A DNA stretch of 55,184 bases. Origin: an uncultured Eubacteriales bacterium (GTDB lineage: Bacteria > Bacillota > Clostridia > Oscillospirales > Acutalibacteraceae). A program made the translations under genes and the position numbers. Positions 33,254-42,278 of this stretch are shown in pieces; the first letter of the stretch is position 1, and each line of letters starts with the position of its first letter. The stretch is from positions 1 through 55,184 of the forward strand of contig ONDU01000012.1 in assembly GCA_900316615.1 (NCBI GenBank), written 5' to 3'. Below the pieces are notes generated by a model. That model did not search any database and was not told where the DNA came from. It worked only from the letters and a program-made list of their open reading frames with translations.

Positions 33254-33392
33254 AACATAAGGTTTAGGTCAAGCCTTTTCAAAGGCTTGCGGGTCAAGGG
33301 CAGAGCCCTTGCGGTTTCCAAAGGCAGAGCCTTTGGTCAGGATTTTTAAGGGTGTAAACACACAAGGCAGAGCCTTTGGTCAGGATTTTTAA
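33254..33392 (+). repeat. Family-2 hairpin repeat plus partial tandem copy
   Basis: Hairpins in order: CAAGCCTTT-TC-AAAGGCTTG, CAAGGGC-AGA-GCCCTTG and CCAAAGGC-AGA-GCCTTTGG. A 29-nt segment with the last hairpin and its GGATTTTTAA tail (33321-33349) is repeated exactly at 33364-33392. The main part matches 4158-4267 read on the other strand. It sits between the TROVE terminator and the tetR promoter, the bulk of a 312-bp gap without a gene. Confidence 0.85.
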
Positions 33393-33419
33393 ATGTGAAG
33401 CTTTAAGCTGAAAATTTGA

Positions 33420-33448
33420 TTGACAACTAAAGAAGAGTTAAGTATAAT
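33420..33448 (+). promoter_or_regulatory. Sigma-A promoter of the tetR-RND operon
   Basis: A full-consensus TTGACA (33420-33425) and TATAAT (33443-33448) are 17 nt apart, a very strong promoter needing repression. Confidence 0.85.
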
Positions 33449-33458
33449 TATGTTATAT

Positions 33459-33473
33459 ATGACAACCTGTCAT
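33459..33473 (+). promoter_or_regulatory. Probable TetR operator
   Basis: ATGACA-ACC-TGTCAT is a perfect inverted repeat placed just after the -10 box, around and downstream of the start site. Position and form suit autorepression by the adjacent TetR-family protein. Confidence 0.65.
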
Positions 33474-33493
33474 TTTTAAGAGGTGAACGCTGC

Positions 33494-34108
33494 TTGATAA
33501 AACAGACATACTATAATCTTCCCTCAGACAAAAGGGAAAGAATAATGAAAGCTATAGTTAAGGAAACCGAAAGCAAGTCATACGATAAAATATCAATCAA
33601 TAAGATTGTAAAGGACGCAGGAATTTCCCGTGGGAGCTTTTACCAGTATTTTGACGATAAGTGGGATTTGCTTATTCTGATGCTGAAGGACTTTTACATA
33701 AGGGTGAGCAGAGAATGTATAGATGCACTCAAAAGCAGCGGAGGCGATATATTCGGAGCCTCCGAAAAGGTATTCAGGTTTGTAATAGTGGAGTACTATT
33801 CAGAAAAGTACGGTTCTGCACTGAAAACATTATTTCTTCATTCAAATGTAAATACTGTGGAATTTCTTAAAAGAAAGCGTGACAATGAATGCGGAAAAAG
33901 TCTGCTTGACGAAATAAAGGAGCTTATCAACCGTGATATGTACAATATTACAGGTGAAGCTTCCATAGAATATATAATAACCATACTCACCTCGCTTATG
34001 ATGAGATTATGGTTTGAGGTTTTTGTTCTTGATAAGGACGGGGAAGAAATATGCAGGGAGCTTAGCTGTATGTTTCTTATAATCAAGCACGGTTTTTCAA
34101 GGAGGTAA
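33494..34108 (+). CDS. TetR/AcrR-family transcriptional regulator
   Basis: A 204-residue one-component regulator. The N-terminal helix-turn-helix reads ISINKIVKDAGISRGSFYQYFDDKWDLLI (about residues 33-61), the standard TetR recognition helix arrangement. The C-terminal ligand domain has no recognisable relatives by eye. The start is TTG at 33494, 8 nt after GAGGTG. Only 2 bp separate its stop from the RND exporter, and a perfect operator-like palindrome lies over the shared promoter, so it most likely represses itself and the exporter, with an exported compound as inducer. Confidence 0.9.
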   Translation: MIKQTYYNLPSDKRERIMKAIVKETESKSYDKISINKIVKDAGISRGSFYQYFDDKWDLLILMLKDFYIRVSRECIDALKSSGGDIFGASEKVFRFVIVEYYSEKYGSALKTLFLHSNVNTVEFLKRKRDNECGKSLLDEIKELINRDMYNITGEASIEYIITILTSLMMRLWFEVFVLDKDGEEICRELSCMFLIIKHGFSRR

Positions 34109-34110
34109 AA

Positions 34111-37100
34111 ATGTTAGCTAAATTCAGTGTAAAAAAGCCTATGACGGTATTTGTAGCTGTGGTACTCGTAATAGTTCTGGGTGTAGTATCCTTTATGAGT
34201 ATGACTCCGAATTTGCTGCCGAATATGGATTTTCCTTACGTAATTCTTATGACTACTTATCCCGGAGCAAGTCCCGAGCTTGTGGAAACCGAGGTAACAA
34301 AGCCGATGGAGCAATCACTGTCTGTTCTGGACGGAGTACAGAAAATAAATTCCGGTTCCAGCGACAACTACTCTCTTGTTACCCTGAAATACGAGGACGG
34401 CACAAATATGGACAGTGCCATAGTGGATCTTAACAGCAGTATAAACACGCTTAAAGGCTCGTGGAACGATATGATAGGCACTCCTGTTATAATGAAGATA
34501 AATCCCGATATGATGCCTGCCGCCGTAGTTGCCGTAGACGTTGAAGGAATGAAAACAGTAGAGCTTTCGTCATATATAAAGAACGAGCTTCTCAACAAGC
34601 TTGAAGGTGTTGACGGTGTTGCATCAATTTCAACTATGGGCTCTGTAGAGGACGGAATAAACGTAGTAATAAACGAAGAAAAGCTAAAAAAGGTAAACAA
34701 AAAAATTCAGAAGGCTATAGACAGCAAATTTGACGAAGGAAAATCCGAATTAAATGAGGCTCTTTCAAAGCTCAACGATGGTCTTGAGCAGACCAAGGAA
34801 GGACAGAAGCAGATAAACGCAGGAAAAGATGAGCTTGAAGCCCAAAGAAAATCTGCAAGCGAACAGCTTTCTCAGGCACAGGGACAGCTCAGCGAAAAAC
34901 AGACTGAGCTTCTTAACGGGAAAATACAGATACTTAATACATTAAGCTCACTTTCAACACAGAGAACACAGCTTCAAAGCACATATGAGCAGATGGCAGG
35001 TATTCAAAGTATAATACTTGAGCTTGAAAAGAATATAAACGATATGACCGCAACCATAACTCAGCTTGAGGCATATCAGAAAACGGTCGAAAGGCTTAAT
35101 GCTGCAATGGAAACACTCTCGCCTGAGAGCGAGGAGTACAAACAGGCTCTCCAAAGACTTGAGGACATTGAAAACAGATTAAAGGAATTCGGATTTAAAA
35201 CGGCTGAATTACCCCGAAAGATAAGAGAATTCAATGAAACGCTGAACAAGCTTCAGGTATCGCTTGACAGTATGATAAAAGCCGTAACTGACAAGGGCTT
35301 TTCGGTTGAAACGTTGCAGACAGCCTTAGACGAAATGAAAAGCGGAATAGATAAGATAGATGAAGCCGTAGCTCAGCTCAATGCAACGCTTGCACAGCTT
35401 GAAGAAGGCTCTATAACACTCAACAGTGCTATGAACGAGCTTAACAAGCAGAAGGACGAGGCTGAATATAAAATGAATACTGCCTATACGGAGCTGAGAG
35501 TAAATGAAAGTACACTTGCAGCTACTCAGGCACAGCTTGAAAAAACGAAATCCGAGCTTGAGGGTTCGCTTGACACTGTAAACGAACAGCAGAAGCAGAC
35601 AAAGGATAAATCCGACGTAACCAAAATGATAACCATAGAAATGGTTTCGGGAATACTTACGGCACAGAACTTTTCAATGCCTGCCGGGTACATAACAGAG
35701 GGCGGAACAAAATATCTTGTAAGAGTAGGTGACAAGCTTGCTGACGAAAAGGAAATGAAGGAGCTTCTTCTGTTTGATATGAAAATGGACGGGGTAGACC
35801 CCATATATCTGAAAGACGTTGCGGATATATTCACAAAGGATAACTCAGACGAGATTTATGCAAAAATAAACGGAAATGACGGAGTGATGCTTTCCTTTAC
35901 AAAATCCTCACAGACGGCTGTTGCAACTGTATGTGACAATATAAAGAAAAAGCTTGACGACATAAAAGAAACCAACAGCAATTTCAACTATACAATCCTT
36001 ATGGATCAGGGTAAGTATATAAGGCTTGTTGTCGGAAACGTTCTTCAAAATCTTATTGTAGGAGCGGTATTTGCAATAATTGTACTTCTGCTGTTTCTGA
36101 GGGATTTCAAGCCTACCTTGATAGTAGCCTTTTCGATACCGCTTTCTGTCGTATTTGCGATAGTTCTTATGTATTTCAGCGGAGTTACAATGAATATAAT
36201 CTCACTTTCAGGACTTGCCGTCGGTGTCGGTATGCTTGTTGATAACTCGGTTGTTGTAATTGAGAACATATACAGACTGAGAAGTCTGGGATATTCTGCC
36301 ATAAGAGCTTCCGTAAACGGAGCAAGGCAGGTTGCAGGAGCTATAACCGCATCTACAATTACGACTGTCTGCGTATTTCTTCCTATAGTTTTCGTAGAGG
36401 GTATTACAAAGCAGATATTTGTTGACCTTGCACTCACTATAACGTATTCGCTTATGGCAAGTCTTATAGTTGCCCTTACACTTGTTCCTGCGATGGGGCA
36501 GTCGCTGTTCCGAAAAACCAGGGAGCATAAGCATGGCTTAATGGATAAGCTTCTCGGATTATATGAAAAAAGCATAAGATTTACTCTTTCACACAGACTT
36601 GTTGCACTTCTTCTTGCTTTCGTCCTGCTTGTCGGAAGTGCTGTTCTTGAATTTACAAAGGGCTTCAGCTTTATGCCCGATTCAAGCAGCAGCGAGATAC
36701 AGGTAAGTATGACTATGCCAAAGGGAAGCAAGCTTGATGATACTGTAAAAGCAATAGACAAGGTTCTTGAAACAATAAATTCCTCGGGAAAGGAAAAATT
36801 TGAAACCATAGGAGCAATGGTAGGCGGAAGCTCCGCCATAATGGGTATCGGCGGAGGTTCGGATAACGGTGCTGCGTCAGTGTACATAGTTCTCAAAGAG
36901 AATTACGCAAAGGAAAGCGGAAAAATATCGTCTGAGCTTTCGGAAAAATTCAAGAATGAATTAAGCGAGGATATAAAATTCAGCGTAGGAAGCAGCGGTA
37001 TGAGCTCAATGGCTGCACTTATGGGAAGCGGCATAGGCGTAACGGTGTTCTGCGATGACCTCGACAAGCTTCAGAAAACTGCAAACGATATTGAGGCACT

Positions 37101-38148
37101 CATCAAAAGAGTAGACGGCGTAACCGAAACCGATAACGGCATACCTGATACTACAAGCGAAATAAGAATTACCGTTGACAAGGAAAAGGCTATGGAAAAT
37201 TCACTGACCGTAGCACAGGTGTTCCAGCAGCTTTCAGGAATAATAAAAAATGAAAACAAGTCTACATCTCTTACCTCAGGGGACGGAAGCTCCATAGACG
37301 TTATGGTAATAGACGAGAATAAAAAGGAAATAGAAATCGAAGAGCTTATGGACGAAAAGCTTACTTATACAGATATGGAGGGTAAGGAAAAATCGGTAAC
37401 TCTCGGAGAAATTTCCAAAATAACCAGAGAAAAGGCTATGAATACTATTTCAAGAAAAGAGCAGAGAAGATACGTTACTGTGACTGCCGCAGTTTCCGAA
37501 TATCATACGGTGACCGAGGTCGCAAACAGCATACGGGACGTTGTAAGCTCCTATAAGCACGATTCTGATGTTTCCATAGATTTTTCGGGTGAAAACGAAA
37601 CAACAATGGAGTCTGTCGGAGAGCTTACAAAAATGCTCTTGCTGGGAGTTATCTTCATATACCTGGTAATGGTAGCACAGTTTCAAAGCCTTAAATCTCC
37701 GTTTATAGTAATGTTTACAATTCCGCTTGCGTTTACGGGTGGTTTTCTGGGACTGTTCTTTACAGGCTTTGATATAAGTGTTGTTTCGATGATAGGCTTC
37801 GTAATGCTGTGCGGTATCGTCGTTAATAACGGTATAGTTCTTGTGGATTACGTAAATCAGCTGCGTATCGGCGGTATGGATAAAAAGGAGGCTCTCGTTG
37901 AAGCAGGCAAAACAAGAATGCGTCCAATACTTATGACTGCAATTACTACAATTATAGGTCTTGTTTCTATGGCTCTCGGAATAGGCGAGGGTACCGAAAT
38001 GATGCAGCCTGTAGCTATAGTCTGCATATTCGGTCTGCTGTATGCTACGCTTATGACACTTTTTATCGTACCCGTAATGTACGATGTGATGAATAAAAAG
38101 CCTATGCGTATCGTAAACACAGAGGAACTCGAAAGTATTGACGACTGA
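34111..38148 (+). CDS. RND-family exporter with a long coiled-coil insertion
   Basis: A 1345-residue AcrB/HAE-type transporter, about 300 residues longer than AcrB. TM1 lies at 12-32, followed by an N-terminal porter domain (40-190). Residues 195-505 are a Lys/Glu/Gln-rich coiled coil with repeated QL/EL/LN heptad-like patterns. TM2-TM6 follow (IVGAVFAIIVLLLFLRDFKPTLIV...), with GVGMLVDNSVVVIENIYR in TM4 (one of the two AcrB-type acidic residues kept). A second porter half comes next, then TM8-TM12 with VVNNGIVLVDYVNQLR. Coupled to tetR 2 bp upstream. There is no membrane-fusion partner or outer-membrane channel gene, as expected for a Gram-positive; the coiled coil could span the cell wall. 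Substrate unknown. Confidence 0.9.
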   Translation: MLAKFSVKKPMTVFVAVVLVIVLGVVSFMSMTPNLLPNMDFPYVILMTTYPGASPELVETEVTKPMEQSLSVLDGVQKINSGSSDNYSLVTLKYEDGTNMDSAIVDLNSSINTLKGSWNDMIGTPVIMKINPDMMPAAVVAVDVEGMKTVELSSYIKNELLNKLEGVDGVASISTMGSVEDGINVVINEEKLKKVNKKIQKAIDSKFDEGKSELNEALSKLNDGLEQTKEGQKQINAGKDELEAQRKSASEQLSQAQGQLSEKQTELLNGKIQILNTLSSLSTQRTQLQSTYEQMAGIQSIILELEKNINDMTATITQLEAYQKTVERLNAAMETLSPESEEYKQALQRLEDIENRLKEFGFKTAELPRKIREFNETLNKLQVSLDSMIKAVTDKGFSVETLQTALDEMKSGIDKIDEAVAQLNATLAQLEEGSITLNSAMNELNKQKDEAEYKMNTAYTELRVNESTLAATQAQLEKTKSELEGSLDTVNEQQKQTKDKSDVTKMITIEMVSGILTAQNFSMPAGYITEGGTKYLVRVGDKLADEKEMKELLLFDMKMDGVDPIYLKDVADIFTKDNSDEIYAKINGNDGVMLSFTKSSQTAVATVCDNIKKKLDDIKETNSNFNYTILMDQGKYIRLVVGNVLQNLIVGAVFAIIVLLLFLRDFKPTLIVAFSIPLSVVFAIVLMYFSGVTMNIISLSGLAVGVGMLVDNSVVVIENIYRLRSLGYSAIRASVNGARQVAGAITASTITTVCVFLPIVFVEGITKQIFVDLALTITYSLMASLIVALTLVPAMGQSLFRKTREHKHGLMDKLLGLYEKSIRFTLSHRLVALLLAFVLLVGSAVLEFTKGFSFMPDSSSSEIQVSMTMPKGSKLDDTVKAIDKVLETINSSGKEKFETIGAMVGGSSAIMGIGGGSDNGAASVYIVLKENYAKESGKISSELSEKFKNELSEDIKFSVGSSGMSSMAALMGSGIGVTVFCDDLDKLQKTANDIEALIKRVDGVTETDNGIPDTTSEIRITVDKEKAMENSLTVAQVFQQLSGIIKNENKSTSLTSGDGSSIDVMVIDENKKEIEIEELMDEKLTYTDMEGKEKSVTLGEISKITREKAMNTISRKEQRRYVTVTAAVSEYHTVTEVANSIRDVVSSYKHDSDVSIDFSGENETTMESVGELTKMLLLGVIFIYLVMVAQFQSLKSPFIVMFTIPLAFTGGFLGLFFTGFDISVVSMIGFVMLCGIVVNNGIVLVDYVNQLRIGGMDKKEALVEAGKTRMRPILMTAITTIIGLVSMALGIGEGTEMMQPVAIVCIFGLLYATLMTLFIVPVMYDVMNKKPMRIVNTEELESIDD

Positions 38149-38161
38149 TGCACATACCTTT

Positions 38162-38256
38162 GGCGATTGCAGTCCACGGCGGCGAATGCCGCCGTGGAAA
38201 TTCAAGGCTATGCCTTGAATTTGTAAAAAGCGAATGCTTTTTACATCTGCAATCGC
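38162..38256. repeat. Family-1 three-arm hairpin repeat, copy D
   Basis: The outer stem GGCGATTGCAG (38162-38172) pairs with CTGCAATCGC (38247-38256). Arms: TCCACGGCGGC-GAAT-GCCGCCGTGGA (11 bp), AAATTCAAGGC-TAT-GCCTTGAATTT (11 bp) and GTAAAAAGC-GAAT-GCTTTTTAC (9 bp). It follows the exporter stop by 13 bp and may end that transcript. Confidence 0.92.
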
Positions 38257-38337
38257 AGCAGGCACGTCTGCATTGTTGATTTTAAATAATATTTAAATGT
38301 ATTATTTCAATTAATCGTACAATTTGAGCATTTACCC

Positions 38338-38366
38338 TTGACACTGCATATATAAAATGCTAACAT
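38338..38366 (+). promoter_or_regulatory. Promoter of the SCP2-like gene
   Basis: TTGACA (38338-38343) and TAACAT (38361-38366) are 17 nt apart. An 8-bp hairpin, TTTTGCCG/CGGCAAAA (38416-38444), lies in the leader before the ribosome binding site. Confidence 0.6.
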
Positions 38367-38468
38367 ATACATTACTGGAAGAGTATGTATGCAGTCTCAA
38401 TGCTTTGATAACTGTTTTTGCCGCAGCCGCAGCTTTCGGCAAAATGAGAATATACGGAGGAAAAGTAA

Positions 38469-38798
38469 ATGACGTTTTGGGAAGCTTTTTATGAAATAAG
38501 AGATATTTTTATGCACTCCGGCTTTAACGGATATAACGGAACTCTTGCTATGCAGATTACTATGACAGGAGAGGGAGGGGGAATCTTCTATGTTAAGTTT
38601 GAAAATGAGAATTTATTTGTAGAGCCCTTCAACTATACTGAATTCAACGTTCTGTTCATAGCTGATACCTTTGACTTTCTCAGGATAGCAAGGGGAGAAA
38701 TGAGTACAACCTCAGCCTGTGCTATGGGAAAACTCAGAATTGAGGGCGATACAAGCAAAGCCGTTGAGCTTAAAAGACTTGTAAGGAAAAATTACTGA
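38469..38798 (+). CDS. SCP2 sterol-binding-domain-like small protein
   Basis: A 109-residue single-domain protein. The pattern fits a SCP2-type alpha/beta lipid-binding fold: a central GIFYVKFENENLFVEPFN strand pair, VLFIADTFDFLRIARGEMS, and a C-terminal ACAMGKLRIEGDTSKAVELKRLV, which resembles the GKIKVkGDm segment of SCP2 domains. Such proteins bind lipids or acyl compounds, but bacterial functions are mostly unknown. GGAGG lies 8 nt before the ATG. It stands alone, with its own promoter, and is followed by a long perfect hairpin. Confidence 0.7.
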   Translation: MTFWEAFYEIRDIFMHSGFNGYNGTLAMQITMTGEGGGIFYVKFENENLFVEPFNYTEFNVLFIADTFDFLRIARGEMSTTSACAMGKLRIEGDTSKAVELKRLVRKNY

Positions 38799-38935
38799 TT
38801 TTTTCGCTGCGAACAGTCGGAAGTCGGGAAAAGCGAAAGAATGATTTTAATTGACAGCAGGATTGACAGGTTCAGTTTTTTGACACATTGCTATCATTTC
38901 AATCCCAAAAAACTTTAATTCCCGAGTGACATGCT

Positions 38936-38971
38936 GCTCCCGCCTCTAAGCTGACGCTTAGAGGCGGGAGC
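38936..38971. terminator. Strong 16-bp stem-loop, probable terminator of the SCP2-like gene
   Basis: GCTCCCGCCTCTAAGC (38936-38951) pairs perfectly with 38956-38971 around a TGAC loop, followed by TTCTCATT on the plus strand. The rest of 38799-39081 holds nothing I recognise, apart from several TTGACA-like runs. Confidence 0.7.
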
Positions 38972-39081
38972 TTCTCATTCAATTAAAACAGCATATCCGT
39001 CAGGAGCATCTCTGCTTGTCATTATGAGAAGTGAGAGCGACAAAAATCTCATATAAAAACTATCAAATGTTCGTTCGTTGA

Positions 39082-40392
39082 TTATTCACAAAAAATATTG
39101 TCAAAGTTTTATACGAATACCTCGCAAAACAAATTGAAAAATCAAAATCGGCTGATGTCAGAGATATTTCCAACCGTGTTGTCAATATCCTCACAGGAGC
39201 AGACACAGGACTTGTTGAAGATGACAATCCGTTTATTATTGTTGCCGAAGACCTTGCTCCGTCCGAAACCGTACAGCTTGACAAAAGTAAGTTGCTGGGC
39301 TTTGTTACCCGTCTGGGCAGTACCAACAGTCATACCGCCATTCTGGCTCGTAATATGAATATTCCTGCATTGATTGGTACGGAAATCAGCGAAAGCTGGG
39401 ACGGTAAACTAGCCATAATTGACGGCTACAACAATTGTATATATATCGAACCTACGGAGGATTTGTTAAAGACACTGGATAAAAAGCGTATCTATGACTT
39501 ACAGCAGAGAACCTTGCTTCAGGAACTCAAAAAGAAACCGAACATTACTCTTGACGGTAAAGAAATCAATTTATATGCCAATATCGGAAATGTATCTGAT
39601 GTCGGTATGGTATTGCAGAATGACGCAGGCGGTATAGGTCTGTTCCGTTCAGAGTTTATATATCTCCATTCCGAAACATTCCCTACCGAAGATGAACAGT
39701 TTGCCATTTATAAGCGTGTTGCAGAAATGATGGGCGGCAAGAAAGTCATTATCCGTACACTGGACATAGGTGCAGACAAACAAGCAGATTATTTCCAGCT
39801 GCCAAAAGAGGATAACCCTGCATTGGGCTATCGTGCTATCCGTATCTGTCTGACACAGCGTGATATTTTCAAAACACAGCTCAGAGCGTTGCTCAGAGCG
39901 GCGGCATTTGGCAAAGTCAGTATAATGTTCCCAATGATTATATCTGTGCGTGAAGTCAAAGACGCAAAGGAAGTTCTGGCAGAATGTCGTAAGGAACTGA
40001 TAGCCGAAGGCAAACAGGTCGGTGAGGTAGAAATCGGTATTATGATTGAAACACCTGCATCTGTTATGATAGCTGATGAACTTGCTGAAGAAGTGGAGTT
40101 TTTCTCTATCGGCACAAATGACCTGACACAGTATACACTGGCTATTGACCGTCAGAACCCTAAGCTTGACCCGTTCTATGACCCGCATCACCCTGCGGTA
40201 CTGCGTATGATTGAAAAGACTGTACAGGCAGGACACAGACATAATTGCTGGGTAGGAATATGCGGCGAACTGGGAGCAGATACCTCTCTGACAGAAACTT
40301 TTATGCGTATGGGTCTTGACGAACTGAGTGTCAATCCCGGAAGTATTCTTTCATTGAGAAAAATTATCCGCAGTCTGGATTTAAGTAAATAA
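39082..40392 (+). pseudogene. ptsI: PTS enzyme I, 5'-truncated remnant
   Basis: The open frame (from a stop at 39079-39081) aligns with phosphoenolpyruvate-protein phosphotransferase from about family residue 110 to the end. It has VRDISNRVVNILTG, IIVAEDLAPSETVQL, the phospho-histidine loop GSTNSHTAILARNMNIPALIG, FRSEFIYLHSETFPTEDEQF, IRTLDIGADKQ, IMIETPASVMI, FSIGTNDLTQYTL and WVGICGELGADT. The N-terminal part of the HPr-binding domain is absent and no start codon with a good ribosome binding site is present, so it cannot phosphorylate HPr normally. A good terminator follows. Its codons (CGT, CTG, ATT) differ from those of neighbours (AGA, CTT, ATA), which suggests transfer as part of a sucrose PTS segment. 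Confidence 0.8.
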
Positions 40393-40398
40393 GAAAAC

Positions 40399-40436
40399 GC
40401 AGCCGTCTGAAAAAAACGACAGACGACTGCTTTTTT
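40399..40436 (+). terminator. Terminator after the enzyme I remnant
   Basis: GCAG-C-CGTCTG (40399-40409) pairs with CAGACG-A-CTGC (40420-40430), followed by six T residues. Confidence 0.85.
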
Positions 40437-40519
40437 ATAACATACCAAAATAATTTTTAAAAAGAAAGAAAGGTGAAAACCGTTATTGAAAAAATCAGTT
40501 TTCATTAGCGGTCTTGAAA

Positions 40520-41986
40520 ATGAAAATATGGACAAAAGAAGAACGCTACCGTGTTCTGAAAAACGAAGGTGAAATCCGACCTCTTCACGAACATATTATT
40601 CAGTCGGACTACCGTCAGCACTATCATATACAGGGTGTTACAGGCTTGCTGAATGACCCTAACGGATTTGTCTTTCATAACGGTCTGTGGCATCTTTTCT
40701 ATCAGTGGTGTCCGTGGGGAGCAGTCCACGGTCTGAAATACTGGTATCACACTGTTTCCGAAAATCTGATAACTTGGCAGAACAAGGGCATATGTATCCG
40801 TCCCGATACGGAATATGACAATAAAGGTGCTTATTCCGGTTCGGCATTGCCTTTAAAGCATTCGGTTTATCTTTACTACACGGGAAACCACCGTGACGAG
40901 GACTGGACACGCAGACCTTATACCTGTCTTGTCAATATGAAAGACGATGGAACTGTAGAGAAATACCAACCTCTTTTCGGAGCAAATGAAAACTATACGG
41001 AACATCAGCGTGACCCGAAAATTATTTTCAATGAGCACAACGGAAAATACTACCTTATTATAGGGGCTCAGACACAGGAGAAAAAGGGGTGTATTATCAT
41101 CTACACTTCCGATTGTCCTACTGAAAACTGGCATTTTGCAGGAGAACTGAAAGTTCCTGGTTTTGAGAATTTTGGCGATATGTGGGAATGTCCTTCCATT
41201 GAAACTATCAGCGGTTATGATGTGCTGATATTCTGCCCTCAGCATATCCGTCTGGCAGAACGTGGCGGTGCTGTGCATCACAGCGGTTATCTGTTGGGAC
41301 ATATGGATTGGGAAAACCTTATATTTACACCTGATAATACCCGTTTTCATGTGCTGGATTTCGGGTTTGACTCTTATGCTGCCGAATGTGCGGCAAATCC
41401 TGATGATAAGAACAAGGCAACATTGGTAGCATGGATGGGTCTGCCTGATGCTTCATATCCCACCGATGAAGAAGAGTGGTCAGGCTGTCTTACTCTACCC
41501 CGTGAATTGCGTGTGAGAAACCGCCGTCTGATTCAGCAGCCACTGGACGGATTAAGGCAACTGCGTGATGAAAAAATTGATTGTGAAAGTACTGACATAT
41601 TACCCCGTGTGTGCGAAATGGAACTTATCAGCAGAGGCGGTAATCTGACACTGAAGCTTTTTGCCAAAGCAGACGGCAGCGGAGGACTTATTGTCACCTA
41701 TGATGATACGGTAAAACAGATTACGGTAGACCGTTCTCAGATGAACCTCCGTTTCAATACGGAACTGGGAGAACAGCGTACACGTCCTCTGCCTAAAGGA
41801 TTATTTCATCTTCGCATTTTTATCGACCGAAGTTCTGTGGAAATTTTTGTAAATGACGGAGATGCCGTATTTTCTTCCCGTATTTTCCCCACAGAAGAAG
41901 AAAAACGCTTTATTATAAACGGTGATGTGTCTGTGCATATGTGGAAACTGAAACGTGCTGTGGAAGAAGACTTTGTTGTAGACTGA
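40520..41986 (+). CDS. scrB: GH32 sucrose-6-phosphate hydrolase (invertase)
   Basis: A GH32 beta-fructofuranosidase. About 488 residues, a five-bladed propeller followed by a beta-sandwich (about 340-488). The catalytic residues are visible: D46 in LLNDPNGF (nucleophile), the RDP motif at R164-D165-P166, and the acid/base E223 in MWECPS. No signal peptide is present, so it acts in the cytoplasm on sucrose 6-phosphate or sucrose. Codon use is like that of the upstream enzyme I remnant and unlike the surrounding genes. The start is uncertain: ATG 40520 has no strong ribosome binding site, and a better-placed TTG at 40486 leads into another frame. Neither a sucrose-specific EII nor a regulator is adjacent. 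Confidence 0.88.
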   Translation: MKIWTKEERYRVLKNEGEIRPLHEHIIQSDYRQHYHIQGVTGLLNDPNGFVFHNGLWHLFYQWCPWGAVHGLKYWYHTVSENLITWQNKGICIRPDTEYDNKGAYSGSALPLKHSVYLYYTGNHRDEDWTRRPYTCLVNMKDDGTVEKYQPLFGANENYTEHQRDPKIIFNEHNGKYYLIIGAQTQEKKGCIIIYTSDCPTENWHFAGELKVPGFENFGDMWECPSIETISGYDVLIFCPQHIRLAERGGAVHHSGYLLGHMDWENLIFTPDNTRFHVLDFGFDSYAAECAANPDDKNKATLVAWMGLPDASYPTDEEEWSGCLTLPRELRVRNRRLIQQPLDGLRQLRDEKIDCESTDILPRVCEMELISRGGNLTLKLFAKADGSGGLIVTYDDTVKQITVDRSQMNLRFNTELGEQRTRPLPKGLFHLRIFIDRSSVEIFVNDGDAVFSSRIFPTEEEKRFIINGDVSVHMWKLKRAVEEDFVVD

Positions 41987-42110
41987 CAGAGTGTACAGTA
42001 TCAGCGAGCTAATCCCATATGTCCAACGGTTTTGTTTTATGAGCCAATGCTGTCAGCACACTCTCGTTTCGTCAGAGTATTCTTGCCCAAGCAGGATACA
42101 AACAAATAGA

Positions 42111-42249
42111 AGCCTGCGTTAACGCTGCTGCGATTGCAGCTGTCTGCAAACTTTGTTTGCAGACAGCTATTGAGGCTATGCCTCAATCTCCAATCAAAAG
42201 CTTTGCTTTTGATTGGCTGCAATCGCATATCTGAGCGATTACGCAGGCT
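42111..42249. repeat. Family-1 repeat, copy E, with extended outer stem
   Basis: The core (42129-42227) has TGCGATTGCAG paired with CTGCAATCGCA and three arms: CTGTCTGCAAAC-TTT-GTTTGCAGACAG (12 bp), ATTGAGGC-TAT-GCCTCAAT (8 bp) and CCAATCAAAAGC-TTT-GCTTTTGATTGG (12 bp). An extra stem AGCCTGCGT/ACGCAGGCT (42111-42119 with 42241-42249) encloses it, and TTTT follows, so here the element looks like a terminator of scrB. Most of the 292-bp gap is this element; 41987-42110 holds nothing else recognised. Confidence 0.9.
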
Positions 42250-42278
42250 TTTATCTGTATTTTCAGAATAAGGTTAAA

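Noticed and set aside
36045-36896. Reverse-strand frame inside the RND exporter (283 residues)
   Set aside because: Antisense of a conserved transporter gene; low-complexity Thr/Pro/Ile sequence with no recognisable start.
37450-38265. Reverse-strand frame over the RND 3' end
   Set aside because: Antisense shadow rich in His/Tyr/Cys; also runs into repeat copy D.
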